Notes: generated by a model from the sequence alone, not told the origin. Numbered from the stretch's first letter, positions 6,784 through 18,151 are shown. The stretch: DNA of 64,000 nt from Oscillatoria sp. SIO1A7 (GCA_010672965.1 JAAHFN010000007.1:203145-267144), one strand, 5' to 3'. A program made the numbers and translations.

Positions 6784-9700
6784 ATGCCACCTACCATGAA
6801 TAAAACACTATATACCCAACCAGAATCTGCTTGGGCAGATTCTGGCTCGCCAAAAAATACCCGGCCAGCACCTGTTAAATCGGAATCTGCCCAGCCAAAT
6901 CAAGCTCTTCGTTATATTACTCTTGGAAATCGCCGCCCTGGATTATTGATGTTGGCAGCATTGCTGCTAGGGTCTCTCGTTCCCGGAGGTTTGTGGTCTG
7001 AGACAGCAACGGCCAATCCCGTCGTTCCCGCAAACGATGGCACCGGAACTGCGGTAACCCAAAACGGAAATGAATTCAATATTAACGGGGGACAAGTATC
7101 CAGCGATGGAGCAAACTTATTTCACAGCTTCGATAAGTTTGGCCTGGATGCGAGTCAAAGCGCTAATTTTATCGCCAACCCAAACCTACAAAACATTCTG
7201 GGACGGGTTGTAGGCGGAGAAGTCTCGATTATTAACGGTTTGATAAAGGTTACTGGGGGAAATCCCAATCTTTTCCTGATGAATCCCTCGGGCATAGTCT
7301 TCGGTCCGAATGCTCGTCTGAACTTACCCGCAAGCTTTGTCGCCACCACTGCCAGCGGCATTGGCTTTGAGGACGGAGGCTTTTTCGATCTTTCCAGCAC
7401 TGATTATGCCCAGTTAGTAGGAGAACCATCTTCTTTTAAAATTGACAGCCTCTCGGGAATTGTCAATTTTGGCGACTTAAGCGTCCCAGCAGGAGAACAG
7501 TTGGGCTTGCTGGGCAGCGCAGTAGTTAATGCAGGCAATCTGAGCGCTCCCGGGGGCAATATTACCCTCGCCGCCGTACCGGGCAAAGAAAACCTGGTGC
7601 GCCTGAGCCAACCGGGACATTTGCTGAGCTTAGAGTTTGAACGGGAAAACTTGACTGCCCTAGAACCGACTCGGCTACCAGAACTAATCGCTGGTGGAGG
7701 TTCGGGTCACGCCAATCGAGCAACTGCTAACGCAGATGGCACGATTACTCTTGGGGGGTCGAGCGATAATACAATTACCGTGCCAACGGATGCCGGGACT
7801 GTTGTAGCCTCGGGAACTCTGGATGCCAGCAGCACCGAAATAGAATTGGCTGGCAGCCCGACGGTGCAGGTTCTTGGCGATCGCGTAGGGATTATAGATG
7901 CCAACATCGACGCCTCGGCAACAGGTGGCGGCGGTACGGTTGCGATCGGCGGCGAATATCGCGGTCTGGGCTCTCTGCCTAATGCCACGCAAACCTTTGT
8001 AAGCGGAAATTCTTCTATTTCTGCAAACGCCCTAGAGCGCGGCGATGGCGGTAGCGTCATTGTCTGGGCAGACGGCACGACTCGGTTTTTTGGCGACATC
8101 AGCGCCCGAGGCGGAAGCGAATCTGGAAACGGGGGCTTTGTCGAAGTCAGCGGAGCCCAAAATTTGCAATTCCAAGGATTTGTGGATACTTCTGCTCCTG
8201 CTGGCACGGCCGGAACCCTGCTCCTCGATCCAACTAATATTACAATTGTTGCCGGAGCAACTCCCAACCCGGCTAATGCTGCCGACGGAACTTGGGGCGA
8301 ACTCGAAGATACGGGAGACCAAACTATAGGAGTTGAGGCGATTCGCAACTTGCTTCTTACTAATGGCAACTTAACTCTGGAGGCAAGTAATGATATTACC
8401 TGGAATAATGTAAGCCTAAATTATGACACCCTCGGGAATGGAGGGACAACCCTAACTCTGCGGGCTAACAATACTATCGATTTCTCGGGCAGTATCGAGG
8501 ATCTTGATAGTACCACTGAGGATCGTCTCAACGTAACTCTGCATGCCGACAGCGATCCTGCCGGGGGAGGAGCAATAGTTCTCCAATCGGGTGCGAATAT
8601 AAACACCAGTGGGGGCGACATTATTTTAGGCGGCGGCACCGATCCAAAGACGGATCCTGCGATCGGTACGGCAACTAACCCCAATGGAATTTTGCTCGAT
8701 GGTGCAACTCTTAACTCCGACGGAGGCAAGATTAGCCTAAGGGGAGAGGAGTTACCGAGCAGCACGGCGCCTCAAAGTGGGGGCGTTTGGATTAGCAATG
8801 ATTCTAATATCGATAGCGGTACTGGCAATATCTCTATTAAAGGTACTGCCCACTCCACTAGCGCCAGCGGCGAGCATTTTGGGGTTAGTATTGACGGATC
8901 GAATACTACCATAACCTCTACCAGTGATACCTCCTCTGTATCTAATATCTCTATTACTGGTACGGGTTCGGCCAGCGGAACTGCAGACAGTCCCGGGGTA
9001 GTAGTTCGCAATAGCGCCAGTATCTCCGCCACCGGAAGCGGCACAATTAAAATAATCGGAACCGGAGGGACGGGAAGTAACGATAACAACCACGGGGTTT
9101 CTTTGCTTGGTGGCACAATTTCCAGCGCCAGCGGCAATATAACCATTGATGGAATAAAAGGCGGCGGCAATTCAGCGGGTTTGGGTTCCAGTGGCACCAA
9201 TGCGATCGGCGGCTCAAGCACAGCGGGAGACATTACCATAACCACCGATACGATAGATCTGGATTCGGTAACGATTCAAGGTAGCGGAGAGCTTTTCCTC
9301 CAGCCCAAAACCCCTAGTCAGACCATAGGTTTGGGAACCGGCACCGGAACCTTTAACCTCGCTAATAGCGAACTAGGCAATATAGATGGCTTTAGCGGCA
9401 TCACGATCGGACGAAGCGACAGCAGTGGCGCAGTAACTATAGGCGGCATGGTTGCTTTTAACGACCCAGTTACGATTAAATCCCCCGATGGTGCCGGCAG
9501 CATAGATACCACCGGGGCAACGATTACTACCAATGGCACAAGGATCTCCCTAAGAGCTGGGCAGAATATCGATATTACTAATACTACCACCATAGACACC
9601 AAGGGTAGTAGCGCGAACGGCGGCACTATTGAGCTTATTGCGGATGACGATAGTTCCAATGGCGGTATAGTAAATCTCCAAAACGATATTAATGCTGCCG

Positions 9701-12700
9701 GTGGTAATATATTGATTCAGGGGCGAGGCACTAGCAGCAATAAAGATGGGGTTCGCATTCCTAGTGGCAGAACGGTTGAGACCACGGGAAACGGTAATAT
9801 AACCTTGACTGGGACTGGGCACAGCGGGACGAACGACAATTATGGAGTTTTTGTGGAAGGAACGATTCGTTCCGAGAATGGAGAGATAAAGCTGACCGGC
9901 ACCGGCAACGGAACTGGCACTAACAATTACGGGATTCGCATTCCTAGCACCAGCTCAGTTTCCAGCACGGGAACGGGAGCGATAACCCTAGAAGGAACTG
10001 GGGGCAGCGGAACGAGCGATAATTACGGCATTTTCCTGGAAAAAACGATTAGTTCCCAGGGAAATATAACCCTGACTGGGACTGGGAGGGGCAACGGAAG
10101 TGGCACTAACAATTACGGGATTCGCATTCCTAGTGGCGTCTCAGTTTCCAGCACGGGAACGGGAGAGATAAGCCTGACTGGGACTGGGGGCAACGGGACG
10201 AATGATAATTACGGCGTCTTTGTGGAAGGAACGATTGGTTCCCAAAATGGAGCGATAACCCTGACTGGAACTGGGAAAGGAAGTGGCACTAACAATTACG
10301 GCGTCGTTGTGGAAGGAACGATTGGTTCCCAGGATGGAGATATAACCCTGATCGGCACCGACGGCGGAATTAGCACTAACAATAGCAGCATTTATATTAA
10401 TAATGCTACGATTCAAAATGTAGGTACGGGGAAGGTTGTAGTAAGGAGTGAGGAAAATACTAACCATGCGGAAGGTATCCTGATCGAGGATAGCAAGATT
10501 GGCAATAGCAATGCTGGAGAAATTGCCCTAACTGGAGATGAAATCGATATCACGAGTACGTCGCCCAGTTCAACCCAAATCTCTGGCGGCGGCCGTCTGC
10601 GCTTGCAACCTCACACAAAGGCTGTGCCTATCGAAATTGGAGGGAATGGCACTCAGAATAATGTTTTGAATATAGAACTAAGCGAACTCGCTACCCTACA
10701 AAATGGATTCTCAGATATTTTAATTGGCAGGGATAACGGCTCGGGGTCGTTGACGATTAAAGAGAATGTCAGTTTTCAAGACCCAGTACAGTTGCGATCG
10801 TTCTTTGGCGGCAACGTTACTGCGGAAAACAATTTCACGATAACAGGGACTGGTGACGCTATCATTGAAATTATTGCATTATTTGGCAATGTTAAAGTCA
10901 ATGACATTACCAACCTCGGTCGGGATATTACTATAACTAGCACAAATGGTAATATCAATACCGCTGCTGGAACTCTGAATGCGAGCGGTACAAATGGTGG
11001 CAATATCAGCCTAACTACTGGCGGTAGTAGTATTACAACGGCTGCCATCAATGCTAATGGAACGGGAGGAAACGGTGGCAATATAACCCTGAGCGCTATC
11101 AATAATAGTACAAGTGTTACAAGTGTTACAAGTGTTACAACGACTGCAATCAATGCTAGCGGAACGGGAGGAAACGGTGGCAATATAACCCTGAGCGCTA
11201 GCAATACAAGTAGTAGTGTTACAAGTAGTGTTACAACGACTGCCATCAACGTCACTGGAACTGGCATTGGAACGTCAACCGGCGGAGATATTACTATAAC
11301 CGGCAATGAAATTGACTTGAACGGAGCCGTTCAAGGCATCGGTGCTACTGGGACACAAGGAGGCACTATTACTATGCAGCCTTCTAAAACAGGTCAGGAC
11401 ATTGAGATAGCTAACAGTAGCAACCCGGCCAGCCTGAACTTAGCTTCAATAGAACTAGACCAATTGCAAGCTGGGTTTGCCAAAATTAAGATCGGTCGCA
11501 GCGATGGCACGGGAACGATTACGCTCAATACCTATACCTTTAAAGACTCAACTGAAATTCTCGGCGATGCGGCTGCTACCCTGGTGGGTGCCAACCAAAA
11601 TACAACCTGGACAATAACCGGAACTAACCAGGGAAATATCAGCGGCTTTACCAGTGGCTCGGATACTCTGACATTTAATGGCATAGGCAATCTAACTGGC
11701 GGTTCTGCAGATGATAACTTTATCTTCCAACCGAGCAGCAGTCTCGCAGGAAATGTGGATGGAGAAGCTGGAACCGATGCACTAGACTATTCCGGTTACG
11801 ATGCCCAGGTAACTGTGGATTTAGGCAATGGTAGTTTAGGCAGCACTACTGCTATAGGTGGAAATATTTTCAATCTGGAAGAGGCGATCGGCAGCTCCTC
11901 CCCCCACACCAACAATACCCTAATTGGCAAAAACATAGTCAATGATTGGGATATTACGGGAACCCATGAGGGCAATATAAACAGCAGCGCTTTCACCTTT
12001 ACGGATTTTCAACATCTAATTGGCGGCAGCGATCGAGATACCTTTACTCTCAATGGCGGAACTGTAACCAGTATTGATGGCGCTGGCGGTACCGATGATA
12101 AGATTGTTGGCAATAACGACAATACGACCTGGAACGTCACGGGAAACAATAGCGGCAATCTGAGTAACAGCGTTATTGGCACCATTGACTTTAGCAACGT
12201 CGAAGATCTCACTGGTGATGGGACTGCCGAAGATTCATTCGTCTTGGGACCCAGTGGCAATATTGGCAAGATAGATGGCGGCACCGGCACTGGCATTAAT
12301 ACCCTAACAGGGTCAGATACAAGCAATACCTGGAATCTTGCTGGAAGCAATAGCGGTAATGTTAATGGAGTAAGCAACAGCTTCTCTAACATTCAAAACC
12401 TTACTGGCAACAGCAATACAGATACCTTTGTATTTGCTGCCGGAGCCAGCATAGACGGCAATATCGACGGAGTTGGCACTACTGATACCCTGAACTATTC
12501 TAGTTACGGTAGCGATGTATCGATAAATTTAGGAACCAATAAAGCCACGGGAGTCGGCGGTACGATTAGCAGCATTGAAGTGGCGAAGGCCAACTCGGCA
12601 TTCAACAATACTTTAACCGGAGAGAATAACGCTAATAACTGGAATATTAGCTCCCCTAATAGTGGCGATATTGACGGGGCCTTTACTTTCAACAACTTCC

Positions 12701-15700
12701 AAAATCTAGTTGGCGGTAGCGATGCGGATAGCTTTGCATTCAATGGTGGCACGGTAGCGACGATTGATGGCGGTTTGGGCAACAACACCGCTATTGCCGA
12801 TAACGTTGTAGATAACAACTGGACTTTAACTGGGGTCAATGCAGGTACTCTTAATGGTACTGGTACTGTTAACTTCAGCAATATTCAAAACCTGACCGGC
12901 AATAGCAGTAACGATACCTTTAAGTTCGAGCCGGGTAGCAGTATTGCTGGCAATCTGGATGGAGCCGGAGGCAGCGACGCTCTGGACTATTCTACTTATG
13001 GCGTCAATGTTTCGGTGAATTTAGAAACCAATACGGCCACGGGAGTCGGCACGAGCAGCGGGAATATAGCTAGCATTGAAGCGGCGACGGGCGACCCGGG
13101 ATTCAACAATACTTTAACCGGGGATAATACCGCCAATAACTGGAATATTAGCTCCGCTAATAGCGGCGATATTGACGGCACTTTTACTTTCAATAATTTC
13201 CAAAATCTAGTTGGCGGCAGCGATGCGGATACCTTTGACTTCAATGGTGGCACGGTAACGACGATTGATGGATCTGGGGGCAATAATACTGCTATTGGCG
13301 ATAATGTCGATAACAATTGGGTTGTCAGCGGCCTCAATGTAGGTACTCTTAATGGTGCTGTTAACTTCAACGACGTTCAAAACCTGACCGGCAAAAGCGG
13401 TAACGATACCTTTAGCTTCGGTTCGGGGAGCAGTATCGGTGGCAATCTGGATGGAGCCGGAGGCAGCGACGCTCTGGATTATTTGAGTTACAACAGTGTA
13501 GTAGCTGTGGATTTAGCAAATAGTACCGCTACGGCTGTAGGAGGTACTATTTCCAGCATTGAAGCAGCGACGGGAGCCCCTGGATTAGACAATAATTTAA
13601 GTGGGGACAATACCGGAAATTATTGGAATATTACCGGCACCAATAGCGGCGATATTAATGGCAGCTTTACTTTTGTCAATTTCCCGAATCTAATTGGTGG
13701 CAGCGATACGGATACTTTTGACCTTAATGGCGGTACGGTAGCAACGATTAATGGCGCTGGCGGGACTGATAACACTATTATTGGCGATGATGAGAACAAT
13801 GGCTGGGCGATCGCCGCTAAAAATGGCGGTCATCTCAGTTATCTCAACAATGCCATTCCCTTTAGCAATATCCAAAACCTGACCGGGGGAAATCTTGACG
13901 ATACCTTTATCTTCCAGGATGGCGGCAGTATAGACGGCAATATCAACGGAGTTAGCACTACCGATACCCTGGATTATTCTACCTATAACAGTCCCGTTAC
14001 CGTAGATTTGGGAAATAACACTGCCACCGCTGTAGGGGGTACTATTAGTAGCATTGAAGCTGCGAAAGGAGGCACGACCGCCAGCAATGTTTTGATCGGG
14101 GAAAATGCTGCTAATACCTGGAAAGTTACCAGCGAGAATAGTGGCAATATTAGCAATATTAACGGTACTTTCAATTTTGAGACATTCCAAAATTTAACCG
14201 GGGGCAGCAATGCCGATAGCTTTGTCCTGAATGGCGGCACGGTGACAACTATAGATGGCGGGGCAGGCAACAATAGCCTGACCGGCGACAATACCAGCAA
14301 TAGTTGGAACCTGACTGGGAGCAATGGAGGGACGCTGAATGGTTCTCTGGCATTTAGCAATATCCAAAATCTGACGGGAGGCACCGATAGCGATGCTTTT
14401 GTCTTTAACGATGGAGCCAGTATCGATGGCAATATTGATGGCAATATTGGCACGGGCAGTACCGATACTCTCAACTATTCTGCCTATAACAGTCCCGTTA
14501 CTGTAGATTTGGGGAATAAGACGACGACTGCGGTGGGCGGAACTATTGCCAATATCGATCGCGCCCTGGGCGGTACGACTGGCAACAATCGTTTGATTGG
14601 CGATAATACCGACAATAGTTGGAATATTAGCGGCACCAATAGCGGCGATATTAACGGTTCTTTTACTTTTAATACCTTCGAGAATCTGGTGGGGGGCAAT
14701 AGCACCGACAGCTTTGTCCTGAATGGCGGCACGGTAGCCACTATAGATGGAGGTTCGGGCAATAATACCCTAACTGGCAATAATACTGAGAATACCTGGA
14801 ACCTGACCGGCAGCAATGTGGGGACGCTAAATACTGACTTGGCATTCAGCAATATCCAAAATCTGACGGGTGGCAATAGTAACGATACTATTGTCTTTAA
14901 CGACGGCAGCAGCATTGATGGCAATATTGACGGAGTAGGGATTACCGATACTCTGGATTACTCCAATTACAACAGCCCGGTAACTATAGATTTGGGCAAT
15001 AATACTGCGACGGCAGTGGGCGGAACTATTGCCAGTATTGAAAGCGCCAAGGGAGGAACGACGACTAACAATCGTTTGATTGGCGATAATGCCGACAATA
15101 CTTGGAATATTACCGGGACGAATAGCGGCAATATCAACGATACTTTCACTTTTGAAAGTTTCCAGAATTTAACGGCAGGGAGTGGTGCCGACAGCTTTGT
15201 CCTGAATGGCGGTAAGGTGGCAACTGTAGATGGAGCGGGGGGGAATAATACTCTCGTTGGCGATAATACCGAAAACGCCTGGAATGTGACGGGAACTAAT
15301 TCAGGGAGTTTGAGCGATCCAAATAATCCGAGCGATGCGATCGCTTTCAGTAATATTCAAAACCTGACCGGCAATGATAATGTTGACGTATTTGGGTTTA
15401 ACGATGCCGGCACAATAGACGGCAATCTAGACGGTGGAGGGAATTCGGATATCCTGAACTACTCGAATTACAACAGTCCCGTTACTATTGATATCGCAGC
15501 GGTAGCTGCCCAAGGGGTTGGAGGAAGCACCACCAGTATTGAGGGGGCGATCGGCGGAACTACAGCCGATAACGTCCTGATTGGATCGGATCTGGCCAAT
15601 ACCTGGACTATCTCTAGCGACAACAGCGGTATCGTTAATGGCTTTTCGTTTGGTTCTTTTCAAAATCTAATCGGAGGCAGCGATACGGATACCTTTAACC

Positions 15701-18075
15701 TCATCAATGGCAGTACGGTGTCGAGTATTGCAGGGGGCGCAGGTAACAATACCCTGACTGGGAATAATGTCAGCAATACCTGGGAAATTATCGGGACTAA
15801 TGCCGGTAAGCTGAATGGTAATTTAGAGTTTTCTAATGTCCAGAACCTGACGGGCGGCAATAACAGCGATACCTTTAAGTTCGGCGAGGGCGCTAGCATC
15901 AGCGGTAATATTGGCGGTGCAGATGCTGGGGATACTCTAGACTATTCCAGCTATACAACTCCAGTTACGGTTAATTTAGAAACCTCAACGGCGACTGGGG
16001 TAGGCGGAAATATCAGCAGTATCGAGGGGGCGATCGGTACCGATGCTGCCGAGAGCAAGTTAATTGCTACCAATAGCGCTAATACCTGGAATATTACGGG
16101 GGCAAATAGCGGCGAAGTAAACGGCGTGGCGTTTTCTAGTTTTTCCGAACTGACCGCAGGCGATGCCGAAGATACTTTTGTTTTTGCAGATGGAGGGAGT
16201 ATTAGCGGCAATATCGATGGGGTTGGCAGCGGCAATACTCTAGATTATTCCAACTACTCCAGTCCGGTTTTCGTGAATTTGGGAAATTCTACGGCGACTG
16301 CGATTGGGGGAAATATTAGCAATATCGCTACGGCCAAGGGCGGTACTACTTCCAACAACAGCCTCATAGGTGCAAATGGGGAGAATACTTGGAATATTAC
16401 CGCCACCAATAGCGGCGATATTAATGGCAATTTCGCTTTTGATGGCTTCCAAAACCTGACTGGGGGTAGCGATAAGGATTCCTTTAAGTTGGCCAATGGG
16501 GTTGGCGTCGATGGCAATATCGACGGTGCCGGAGGAACGGATACGCTGGATCACTCTGCCTATACCAATTCGATTACGTTGGATTTAGCCGGAACGAGTA
16601 CGACGGGAGTCGGCGGAGAGGCTAGCAATCTAGAAGTTGCGATCGCTCCACCAGGAGTGCGGGACAATACTTTGATCGGCGAGAACGCTAACAATGCCTG
16701 GAAGATTACAGGTCATATTAGCGGAGAGGTCGGCCCGTTGACTTTCTATAATTTTCATCACTTAGTCGGTGGCGATCTCGCCGACACCTTTACTTTATCT
16801 GCTGGCGGCAGTGTCTCGACCGTTAATGGCGGAGGTGGGAATAACACCTTAGTTGGTGCCCAACAACTTAACCGCTGGAATATTGTCGAGCGCAATTTTG
16901 GTACGGTGAATGGAGTTGGCACTTTCTTGAATATCCAAAACCTCACCGGCGGCGATAATCAAGATATTTTTGTTTTCAGCGCTATCGGGAGCGTTGATGG
17001 AATAGTAGATGGACAAGGACAGCTTGATACCCTGGATTACTCGGCTCGTTTTTATCCCATCCATATCGATGGGTTAGCAGGGGAGGCCACTGGCACTGGC
17101 GCTGTCACCCGAGTGGAGTTTGTAATTCTACCGCCACCCCCAACTTTGCCGCCGCAAACTAGCACCGAAGTTCCCGCACCACAACCGGCACCGCAACCAG
17201 TACCACAACAAGAGGCATCCCAAGTAGAAGCGCAACCGGAGGCGTCCCAAGTAGAAGCGCAACCGGAGGCGTCCCAAGTAGAAGCGCAACCGGAGGCGTC
17301 CCAAGTAGAAGCGCAACCGGAGGCGTCCCAAGTAGAAACGCAACCAACTACCTTGGAGCCGGTTGCGATCGCCCCCTTGCCGCCCGAAGCAGCAGCGATC
17401 GAAGAACCCGCTACTTTAGAACCAGTGGGATTGGAACCAGTTGCATCAGTTACGTCTCAACCGGCGATAGTAGAACCGGCGATAGTAGAACCGACGATAG
17501 AATCGACGATAGTAGAACCGGCGATAGAATCGACGATAGCAGAACCGGCGATATCAGTACCGGAGCTTGTAGGATCGCAACCGGCAATAATATCAGAATC
17601 GACGACATCAGAACAGGCGATCGCAGAACCTTTAGGACTGGAGCCCATAGCAGTTCCTTCTGAGGAACTGGCGGCTTCTCCACAGTCCCTTGAGAGTCCT
17701 GCATCCTCGGTTTCTAATCTGGAATCGTCCTTAGAACCGCTCGAATCGCCGCTTGGGTCGCCTCAATCTGCAATTTCGGGTCCTCTGGATTTTGAACCAA
17801 CGCCATTGGAACCCTTGCACGACCCGAATATAGTTTTCGGAAATCCCGAAGAGCGGATTTTATCGATTACCCCGATAGAATTGGATATGGCAAAAGTGGT
17901 TGCTTATTTGTCGCAAACGATTCGCCATTTGGAGCCAGAGACGGAGAGCCAACAATCCTCCGAACCCAATCAAGAGGAAGAGTCAACATGTCCTGGAAGC
18001 TTCAGCACTAATAGCGAGAGCTTGTCTTGCGGGATAGATCCAGATCGGGAATCTTCTATGCTAAAGTCGCGATAA
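6784..18075 (+). CDS. Giant two-partner-secretion (haemagglutinin-type) exoprotein
   Basis: The product is predicted to be a very large surface or secreted adhesin of 3763 residues, exported through the Sec system and an outer-membrane TpsB pore. The N-terminus has a long polar lead, then a hydrophobic signal ending near ATA-NP (about residue 78). The secretion domain (about 79-340) carries family motifs such as NPNLFLMNPSGIVFGP and TPS-type NINGG. A beta-helix-like region rich in G, N, T and S follows, with short repeats at about 995-1200, then twelve modules of about 165 residues (about 1600-3440). Each module contains NxWNIxGxNSG, FxNFQNLxGG and LDYSxYxSPVTVDLG. The C-terminal part is proline/glutamate-rich with 9-residue repeats. 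It ends with a cysteine pair, CPGSFSTNSESLSC; I noticed no other cysteine. No TpsB gene is nearby. ATG 6796 is an alternative start. Confidence 0.88.
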   Translation: MPPTMNKTLYTQPESAWADSGSPKNTRPAPVKSESAQPNQALRYITLGNRRPGLLMLAALLLGSLVPGGLWSETATANPVVPANDGTGTAVTQNGNEFNINGGQVSSDGANLFHSFDKFGLDASQSANFIANPNLQNILGRVVGGEVSIINGLIKVTGGNPNLFLMNPSGIVFGPNARLNLPASFVATTASGIGFEDGGFFDLSSTDYAQLVGEPSSFKIDSLSGIVNFGDLSVPAGEQLGLLGSAVVNAGNLSAPGGNITLAAVPGKENLVRLSQPGHLLSLEFERENLTALEPTRLPELIAGGGSGHANRATANADGTITLGGSSDNTITVPTDAGTVVASGTLDASSTEIELAGSPTVQVLGDRVGIIDANIDASATGGGGTVAIGGEYRGLGSLPNATQTFVSGNSSISANALERGDGGSVIVWADGTTRFFGDISARGGSESGNGGFVEVSGAQNLQFQGFVDTSAPAGTAGTLLLDPTNITIVAGATPNPANAADGTWGELEDTGDQTIGVEAIRNLLLTNGNLTLEASNDITWNNVSLNYDTLGNGGTTLTLRANNTIDFSGSIEDLDSTTEDRLNVTLHADSDPAGGGAIVLQSGANINTSGGDIILGGGTDPKTDPAIGTATNPNGILLDGATLNSDGGKISLRGEELPSSTAPQSGGVWISNDSNIDSGTGNISIKGTAHSTSASGEHFGVSIDGSNTTITSTSDTSSVSNISITGTGSASGTADSPGVVVRNSASISATGSGTIKIIGTGGTGSNDNNHGVSLLGGTISSASGNITIDGIKGGGNSAGLGSSGTNAIGGSSTAGDITITTDTIDLDSVTIQGSGELFLQPKTPSQTIGLGTGTGTFNLANSELGNIDGFSGITIGRSDSSGAVTIGGMVAFNDPVTIKSPDGAGSIDTTGATITTNGTRISLRAGQNIDITNTTTIDTKGSSANGGTIELIADDDSSNGGIVNLQNDINAAGGNILIQGRGTSSNKDGVRIPSGRTVETTGNGNITLTGTGHSGTNDNYGVFVEGTIRSENGEIKLTGTGNGTGTNNYGIRIPSTSSVSSTGTGAITLEGTGGSGTSDNYGIFLEKTISSQGNITLTGTGRGNGSGTNNYGIRIPSGVSVSSTGTGEISLTGTGGNGTNDNYGVFVEGTIGSQNGAITLTGTGKGSGTNNYGVVVEGTIGSQDGDITLIGTDGGISTNNSSIYINNATIQNVGTGKVVVRSEENTNHAEGILIEDSKIGNSNAGEIALTGDEIDITSTSPSSTQISGGGRLRLQPHTKAVPIEIGGNGTQNNVLNIELSELATLQNGFSDILIGRDNGSGSLTIKENVSFQDPVQLRSFFGGNVTAENNFTITGTGDAIIEIIALFGNVKVNDITNLGRDITITSTNGNINTAAGTLNASGTNGGNISLTTGGSSITTAAINANGTGGNGGNITLSAINNSTSVTSVTSVTTTAINASGTGGNGGNITLSASNTSSSVTSSVTTTAINVTGTGIGTSTGGDITITGNEIDLNGAVQGIGATGTQGGTITMQPSKTGQDIEIANSSNPASLNLASIELDQLQAGFAKIKIGRSDGTGTITLNTYTFKDSTEILGDAAATLVGANQNTTWTITGTNQGNISGFTSGSDTLTFNGIGNLTGGSADDNFIFQPSSSLAGNVDGEAGTDALDYSGYDAQVTVDLGNGSLGSTTAIGGNIFNLEEAIGSSSPHTNNTLIGKNIVNDWDITGTHEGNINSSAFTFTDFQHLIGGSDRDTFTLNGGTVTSIDGAGGTDDKIVGNNDNTTWNVTGNNSGNLSNSVIGTIDFSNVEDLTGDGTAEDSFVLGPSGNIGKIDGGTGTGINTLTGSDTSNTWNLAGSNSGNVNGVSNSFSNIQNLTGNSNTDTFVFAAGASIDGNIDGVGTTDTLNYSSYGSDVSINLGTNKATGVGGTISSIEVAKANSAFNNTLTGENNANNWNISSPNSGDIDGAFTFNNFQNLVGGSDADSFAFNGGTVATIDGGLGNNTAIADNVVDNNWTLTGVNAGTLNGTGTVNFSNIQNLTGNSSNDTFKFEPGSSIAGNLDGAGGSDALDYSTYGVNVSVNLETNTATGVGTSSGNIASIEAATGDPGFNNTLTGDNTANNWNISSANSGDIDGTFTFNNFQNLVGGSDADTFDFNGGTVTTIDGSGGNNTAIGDNVDNNWVVSGLNVGTLNGAVNFNDVQNLTGKSGNDTFSFGSGSSIGGNLDGAGGSDALDYLSYNSVVAVDLANSTATAVGGTISSIEAATGAPGLDNNLSGDNTGNYWNITGTNSGDINGSFTFVNFPNLIGGSDTDTFDLNGGTVATINGAGGTDNTIIGDDENNGWAIAAKNGGHLSYLNNAIPFSNIQNLTGGNLDDTFIFQDGGSIDGNINGVSTTDTLDYSTYNSPVTVDLGNNTATAVGGTISSIEAAKGGTTASNVLIGENAANTWKVTSENSGNISNINGTFNFETFQNLTGGSNADSFVLNGGTVTTIDGGAGNNSLTGDNTSNSWNLTGSNGGTLNGSLAFSNIQNLTGGTDSDAFVFNDGASIDGNIDGNIGTGSTDTLNYSAYNSPVTVDLGNKTTTAVGGTIANIDRALGGTTGNNRLIGDNTDNSWNISGTNSGDINGSFTFNTFENLVGGNSTDSFVLNGGTVATIDGGSGNNTLTGNNTENTWNLTGSNVGTLNTDLAFSNIQNLTGGNSNDTIVFNDGSSIDGNIDGVGITDTLDYSNYNSPVTIDLGNNTATAVGGTIASIESAKGGTTTNNRLIGDNADNTWNITGTNSGNINDTFTFESFQNLTAGSGADSFVLNGGKVATVDGAGGNNTLVGDNTENAWNVTGTNSGSLSDPNNPSDAIAFSNIQNLTGNDNVDVFGFNDAGTIDGNLDGGGNSDILNYSNYNSPVTIDIAAVAAQGVGGSTTSIEGAIGGTTADNVLIGSDLANTWTISSDNSGIVNGFSFGSFQNLIGGSDTDTFNLINGSTVSSIAGGAGNNTLTGNNVSNTWEIIGTNAGKLNGNLEFSNVQNLTGGNNSDTFKFGEGASISGNIGGADAGDTLDYSSYTTPVTVNLETSTATGVGGNISSIEGAIGTDAAESKLIATNSANTWNITGANSGEVNGVAFSSFSELTAGDAEDTFVFADGGSISGNIDGVGSGNTLDYSNYSSPVFVNLGNSTATAIGGNISNIATAKGGTTSNNSLIGANGENTWNITATNSGDINGNFAFDGFQNLTGGSDKDSFKLANGVGVDGNIDGAGGTDTLDHSAYTNSITLDLAGTSTTGVGGEASNLEVAIAPPGVRDNTLIGENANNAWKITGHISGEVGPLTFYNFHHLVGGDLADTFTLSAGGSVSTVNGGGGNNTLVGAQQLNRWNIVERNFGTVNGVGTFLNIQNLTGGDNQDIFVFSAIGSVDGIVDGQGQLDTLDYSARFYPIHIDGLAGEATGTGAVTRVEFVILPPPPTLPPQTSTEVPAPQPAPQPVPQQEASQVEAQPEASQVEAQPEASQVEAQPEASQVEAQPEASQVETQPTTLEPVAIAPLPPEAAAIEEPATLEPVGLEPVASVTSQPAIVEPAIVEPTIESTIVEPAIESTIAEPAISVPELVGSQPAIISESTTSEQAIAEPLGLEPIAVPSEELAASPQSLESPASSVSNLESSLEPLESPLGSPQSAISGPLDFEPTPLEPLHDPNIVFGNPEERILSITPIELDMAKVVAYLSQTIRHLEPETESQQSSEPNQEEESTCPGSFSTNSESLSCGIDPDRESSMLKSR
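9770..10380 (+). repeat. Short tandem repeats inside the adhesin gene
   Basis: Five or more units of roughly 35-40 residues alternate ITLTGTG..GTNxNYG with FVEGTI or RIPS motifs. The DNA copies are close enough to recombine. Confidence 0.75.
11580..17110 (+). repeat. Twelve adhesin modules of about 500 bp
   Basis: Counting the LDYSxY-type signature gives twelve occurrences, spaced about 500 bp apart in the middle of the array. Several modules are near-identical over tens of bases, the last ones diverge most. The unit resembles, but does not clearly match, calcium-binding RTX-type repeats. Confidence 0.8.
17210..17340 (+). repeat. 27-bp tandem repeat (EASQVEAQP) x5
   Basis: Five almost identical 27-base units encode EASQVEAQP in the proline/glutamate-rich tail of the adhesin. 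A second, looser repeat encoding IVEPAIEST follows at about 17460-17550. Confidence 0.9.
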
Positions 18076-18151
18076 TCTGATTTGCCTACCCGCCAGAAAA
18101 GGGACTTGCTGCTATGGCTCCAGGCTTGCCGAGGCCATATTGCGCTACTGG

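Noticed and set aside
17210-17340. CRISPR-like array
   Set aside because: The 27-bp units are contiguous, have no spacers and are in frame within a protein.
7155-17704. Many long minus-strand frames opposite the adhesin
   Set aside because: They mirror the biased GGC/AAT/ACC-type codons of the adhesin repeats and are valine/leucine/proline-rich artefacts.
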